A DNA stretch of 6,875 nucleotides from Gallionella sp. UBA6045. Its GTDB lineage: Bacteria > Pseudomonadota > Gammaproteobacteria > Burkholderiales > Gallionellaceae. Position 1 is the first letter of the stretch. Each line of letters begins with the position of its first letter. The stretch is taken from contig DIYV01000194.1 in NCBI GenBank assembly GCA_002429165.1, positions 1 through 6,875 on the forward strand, written 5' to 3'. This document shows positions 4,455-6,875 of this stretch, piece by piece. Below the pieces are notes generated by a model. The model was not told the DNA's origin. It saw only the letters and a program-made list of their open reading frames with translations, and did not search any database. A program made the position numbers and the translations under genes.

Positions 4455-6242
4455 ATGAAGCGCATCGCCTTATTGGGCATGCCCAACACCGGAAAATCCA
4501 CCTTGTTCAACCGCATGACCGGCGGCGCGGCCCGCGTCGGCAACTGGCCCGGCATCACGGTCGAGCTGCTCAGTGGCAAGATATTGCTGGGCGGCGACAT
4601 GGTGGAGATCATCGACCTGCCCGGCATCTACGACCTGCACGGCTATTCCGACGACGAACAGGTGGTGCGCCACTTTCTGCACGACAATGTCCCCGACCTC
4701 GCGCTGGTCATCCTCAACACCACCCAGATCGAACGCCAGATCAGCCTGTTGCTGCAACTCAAGCAACTCGACTTGAACATCGTGGTGATGCTCAACATGG
4801 CCGACGAAGCGAAGAAATTCGGCATCAGCGTGGATGTCGCGAAGATGTCGGCGCTGCTGGGATTGCCTATCTTCCTGCTCAGTGCGAAATACGGCAGCGG
4901 CTATCCCGAAGCGCTGCAGGCCGTCACCAAAGCCCTGCGCTATCCCACGCCGGGCATGGCGGAACATCTGCGCAGCCAGCTCGAACAGGACGAGCATATC
5001 GAAACGGAAATGGCGCGCGTGCTGAAGCACACCGTGCAAGTCCCCGCGCGCCTGTCGGACCGCCTGACCGAAAAACTGGACAGCGTGTTGCTGCACCCGT
5101 GGCTGGGGCTGCCAATCTTTTTCGCGGTGATGTACCTGCTGTTCCAGGGCATCTTCATCTTCGGCCAGCCGATACAGGGCGGTGTCGCCGCAGCGTTCAC
5201 CTGGCTGCGCGATGCCGCCTTGGTGCCGTTGCTTGCCGGCCTGCCGCATGCGATACAGGGCCTGCTGCTGGACGGCATTTATAACGGGGTGGCCACCGTC
5301 GCGGCGTTCGTGCCCATCATCGTGCTGTTCTTTTTATTCATGGCGATGATCGAAGACAGTGGATATCTGTCGCGCGCCGCGTTCCTGATGGACGCGCTGA
5401 TGGCGCGCCTCGGGCTGGATGGGCGCGGCTTCGTGATGCTGCTGATGGGCTTCGGCTGCAATGTGCCCGCGCTGATGGGCACGCGTGTGATGCGCTCGCG
5501 CGCGATGCGTTTGCTCACCATGCTGGTGATCCCGTTCTCGCTGTGCTCGGCGCGCCTGCAGGTATTCATCTTCTTCACCGCCGCGCTGTTCTCGGCCAGG
5601 GCCGCACCGATAGTGCTGTTCAGCCTGTACCTGTTCAGCTTCGCCACCGCGATACTTACCGCGCTGATCTTCAAGAACCGCTTCAAAAATACCGAACCGT
5701 TCGTGCTGGAACTGCCGCCCTACCGCTTCCCCACCTTCCGCCAGATGGTATTGCGCGGCTGGGTGGAAGTGCGCCACTTCCTGCGCCGCGCCACCAAGTT
5801 CATCGTTGCCGGTGTGGTCATGGTGTGGCTGCTCACCCATCTGCCGCTATCCGCCGTCCCCGCCGGCGCTGACACGCTCGCTGGCATGATAGGCGGCGCG
5901 CTGCAGCCTTTCTTCGCCCCGATCGGCATCAACGAGCAACTCACCATCGCGCTGATCTTCGGCTTCATTGCCAAGGAGATCGTGATCGGCGCGCTCGCGG
6001 TGATCTACGGTCTGAGCGGTGCTGCGCTCAGCGGCGCCCTGGGTCACCAGCTCGACTGGGTGCAGGCCTACAGCTTCATGCTGTTTACCCTGCTCTACAC
6101 CCCCTGCCTCGCCACCGTCGCCACGCTGCAAAGCGAATCCAAACAGATCCGCTTCACCGCGCTGTCACTGGTCTGGTCGCTGGGGGTGGCCTGGCTGGTG
6201 AGCTTCGCGTTCTACCAGGGCGCGAGGGCGCTGGGGTATTAA
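4455..6242 (+). CDS. feoB: Ferrous iron transport protein B (GTP-gated Fe(II) permease)
   Basis: FeoB is the inner-membrane Fe(II) transporter with an N-terminal GTPase domain. All G motifs are present: G1 'GMPNTGKST' (8-16), G2 T35 in 'GITVE', G3 'DLPG' (54-57), G4 'NMAD' (114-117), G5 'SAK' (143-145). A helical spacer follows (about 165-210), then a polytopic membrane part from 'HPWLGLPIFFAVMYLLF'. Core membrane motifs are 'DSGYLSRAAFLMD' (301-313), 'GFGCNVPALMGTR' (332-344), 'CSARLQV' (364-370), 'AKEIVIG' (506-512) and 'YTPCLATVAT' (548-557). At 595 residues it is shorter than E. coli FeoB (about 770) but complete through the last helices. 'CSARLQV' has Gln where 'CSARLPV' is usual. The ATG at 4455 is the only start, since an in-frame TAA lies at 4434; it has no clear Shine-Dalgarno and may depend on coupling. 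No feoC follows. Confidence 0.97.
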   Translation: MKRIALLGMPNTGKSTLFNRMTGGAARVGNWPGITVELLSGKILLGGDMVEIIDLPGIYDLHGYSDDEQVVRHFLHDNVPDLALVILNTTQIERQISLLLQLKQLDLNIVVMLNMADEAKKFGISVDVAKMSALLGLPIFLLSAKYGSGYPEALQAVTKALRYPTPGMAEHLRSQLEQDEHIETEMARVLKHTVQVPARLSDRLTEKLDSVLLHPWLGLPIFFAVMYLLFQGIFIFGQPIQGGVAAAFTWLRDAALVPLLAGLPHAIQGLLLDGIYNGVATVAAFVPIIVLFFLFMAMIEDSGYLSRAAFLMDALMARLGLDGRGFVMLLMGFGCNVPALMGTRVMRSRAMRLLTMLVIPFSLCSARLQVFIFFTAALFSARAAPIVLFSLYLFSFATAILTALIFKNRFKNTEPFVLELPPYRFPTFRQMVLRGWVEVRHFLRRATKFIVAGVVMVWLLTHLPLSAVPAGADTLAGMIGGALQPFFAPIGINEQLTIALIFGFIAKEIVIGALAVIYGLSGAALSGALGHQLDWVQAYSFMLFTLLYTPCLATVATLQSESKQIRFTALSLVWSLGVAWLVSFAFYQGARALGY

Positions 6243-6266
6243 GTCAGGCAGGGGCGTTCCGCGAAT

Positions 6267-6281
6267 AGATAATGCTTATCA
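6267..6281. promoter_or_regulatory. Candidate Fur box downstream of feoB
   Basis: AGATAAT-G-CTTATCA matches the 7-1-7 Fur model TGATAAT-N-ATTATCA at 12 of 14 positions and contains the perfect dyad GATAA-TGC-TTATC. It starts 24 bases after the feoB stop. It is placed to control something downstream or on the minus strand rather than feoAB. Binding is inferred from motif match. Confidence 0.45.
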
Positions 6282-6430
6282 TGTAAATAATTCTCCACAT
6301 GGACTGCGATGTTGTGCTGCTGAAGACCCGCGTCCAGCAAAATGACGTCGTAAACACGGACTATAACCACGCCGTGTAGCAATATCGCTACTGATCGCCG
6401 GAATTCGCAACCTGCCAAAACATTTAAAAT

Positions 6431-6446
6431 CTTAACCGCGGTCAAG
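6431..6446. promoter_or_regulatory. Palindrome, possible operator
   Basis: CTTAACCGCGGTCAAG is a 16-base palindrome pairing at seven of eight positions, centred on CCGCGG, in the gene-free stretch. No regulator is recognised for it, and it may be chance. Confidence 0.2.
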
Positions 6447-6709
6447 GATTACGTCTGTCAGTTCTTGCACAATCGGATCAAATCTATTGGGGTTTGCGAA
6501 ATTGCATCACAACGCCGGACGTCTCAATGGCGTCATGCAGCAAGTAATTTCCAGTAGATTCAATCGAGCGGCAGCTTGATCGACGAGCCAGTCCATCCGA
6601 GTTGAAAAGTAGTGTATAAGTCGGATGCCGATTGCGTTTCATTGCAGCAAGTCAGCGTCCCATTGCGGGGCGTAATATTCAAGTATCAAGCGTACGGAAC
6701 GATGGGAGA

Positions 6710-6726
6710 GTGACCAAAGAAGTCAC
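6710..6726. promoter_or_regulatory. Dyad GTGAC-N7-GTCAC upstream of the transporter
   Basis: A perfect five-base inverted repeat with a seven-base spacer lies 51 bases before the transporter ATG. It sits near where a -35 would fall for the AT-rich candidates TATAAA at 6743-6748 or 6752-6757. It superficially resembles CRP/FNR-type half sites but with the wrong spacer, so the regulator is unknown. Confidence 0.3.
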
Positions 6727-6764
6727 ACATAACACTAGCAAATATAAATCATATAAAAATTTCT

Positions 6765-6769
6765 AGGAG
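6765..6769 (+). promoter_or_regulatory. Ribosome binding site of the MFS transporter
   Basis: AGGAG lies eight bases before the ATG at 6778 and is the clearest Shine-Dalgarno in the window. It supports a real start where too little protein is visible to argue from length. Confidence 0.75.
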
Positions 6770-6777
6770 ATAACTTC

Positions 6778-6875
6778 ATGAATCATCAGAACCAAGTCGC
6801 AATTGACGACAATGCAAATAGTCCGATATGGAGCAATCGTTGGGTCCAACTGGTTTTAGGCATCATCTGCATGGC
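6778..6875 (+). CDS. MFS transporter, probable OFA (oxalate/formate antiporter) family, 5' part
   Basis: Only 32 residues are visible before the window ends. They comprise a polar N-terminal tail ('MNHQNQVAIDDNANSP', residues 1-16), then 'IWSNRWVQLVLGIICM', which is the entry to a first transmembrane helix. 'NRWxQLVLGxI' at this position is characteristic of OFA-family major facilitator proteins such as YhjX-type transporters, which exchange small carboxylates. A strong AGGAG precedes the ATG, and AT-rich sequence upstream could hold the promoter. The substrate cannot be judged from this fragment. The gene's base use is more AT-rich than feoB, which may simply reflect the short sample. The assignment rests on one short motif. 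Confidence 0.65.
   Translation, partial: MNHQNQVAIDDNANSPIWSNRWVQLVLGIICM

Larger units (their letters stand above)
6243..6777. other. 535-base region without a convincing gene
   Basis: Between feoB and the transporter I find no intact recognisable gene, no tRNA-like fold and no rho-independent terminator. The base composition is lower in GC than the flanking feoB. Minus-strand open stretches exist at 6239-6445 (68 codons, no SD, overlaps the feoB end) and 6484-6642 (52 codons starting 'MKRNRHPTYTLLFNSDG', no SD). Another minus-strand frame reads protein-like fragments ('RMDWLVDQAAARLNLLEI', then 'NPNRFDPIVQELTDVILDRG') broken by a stop. The stretch could be a decayed gene or a long regulatory region; neither is shown. 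Confidence 0.5.

Noticed and set aside
4470..5249. 259-codon minus-strand open frame opposite feoB
   Set aside because: It is Gln/His/Val-rich antisense of the FeoB codons; no motif and no ribosome binding site.
4337..5284. 315-codon plus-strand open frame overlapping feoB
   Set aside because: It lies over the unmistakable FeoB GTPase domain in another frame and reads as Arg/Ala/Pro-rich sequence typical of shadow frames in GC-rich DNA.
5334..5840. 168-codon minus-strand open frame opposite feoB
   Set aside because: It is Glu/Gln/His-rich antisense of the membrane part of feoB.
6239..6445. 68-codon minus-strand frame after feoB
   Set aside because: No Shine-Dalgarno, no recognised family, and it overlaps the feoB stop and the Fur-like site; kept only as part of the gene-free region.
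6535..6652. Ten-base direct repeat TGCAGCAAGT in the gene-free region
   Set aside because: Two copies of ten bases about 108 apart are compatible with chance, and the flanks show no insertion-sequence ends.
1..6875. A new defence, phage or CRISPR-type system
   Set aside because: Nearly all coding sequence belongs to known housekeeping or transport families, and I saw no spaced direct repeats, integrase or toxin-antitoxin pair.

Overview
The window (6875 bases, moderately GC-rich) looks like chromosomal DNA of a betaproteobacterium. A member of the Gallionellaceae/Nitrosomonadales is my best guess. This rests on the order dapA-bamC-MBL hydrolase, a BamC with the 'LEVPPDL' type N-terminus, a RoxA followed by a DUF7931-like protein, and a feoAB pair. 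The taxonomic call is inference; there is no rRNA or other marker here.

Layout, left to right. (1) Plus strand, 1-1115: the 3' end of a RoxA-type cupin oxygenase (ribosomal protein L16 arginine hydroxylase), then a 163-residue protein of unknown function 14 bases later. (2) 1116-1478: a candidate extended -10 promoter, a tiny Ala/Pro-rich lipoprotein gene (53 residues), and a strong symmetric terminator that also serves the opposing operon. (3) Minus strand, 3930 down to 1510: dapA, bamC and an MBL-fold hydrolase (YycJ/WalJ-like), closely spaced as one operon. A promoter upstream of dapA fits the sigma-70 pattern. (4) Plus strand, 4072-6242: feoA and feoB (ferrous iron uptake), divergent from dapA and separated from each other by 149 bases. 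That gap holds an inverted pair of REP-like hairpins. (5) 6243-6777: 535 lower-GC bases with no convincing gene, a good Fur-box match just after feoB, and two small dyads. (6) 6778-end: the first 32 residues of a probable OFA-family MFS transporter.

Functionally, most of the window is housekeeping: lysine/peptidoglycan precursor synthesis (DapA), outer-membrane protein assembly (BamC), ribosome modification (RoxA) and iron acquisition (FeoAB). I found no defence island, CRISPR array, insertion sequence or other clearly new multi-gene system. The least ordinary signals are the REP pair with compensatory base changes inside feoAB, a tandem duplication in a short one-domain BamC, the Fur-like site placed after rather than before feoAB, and the gene-poor stretch before the transporter.
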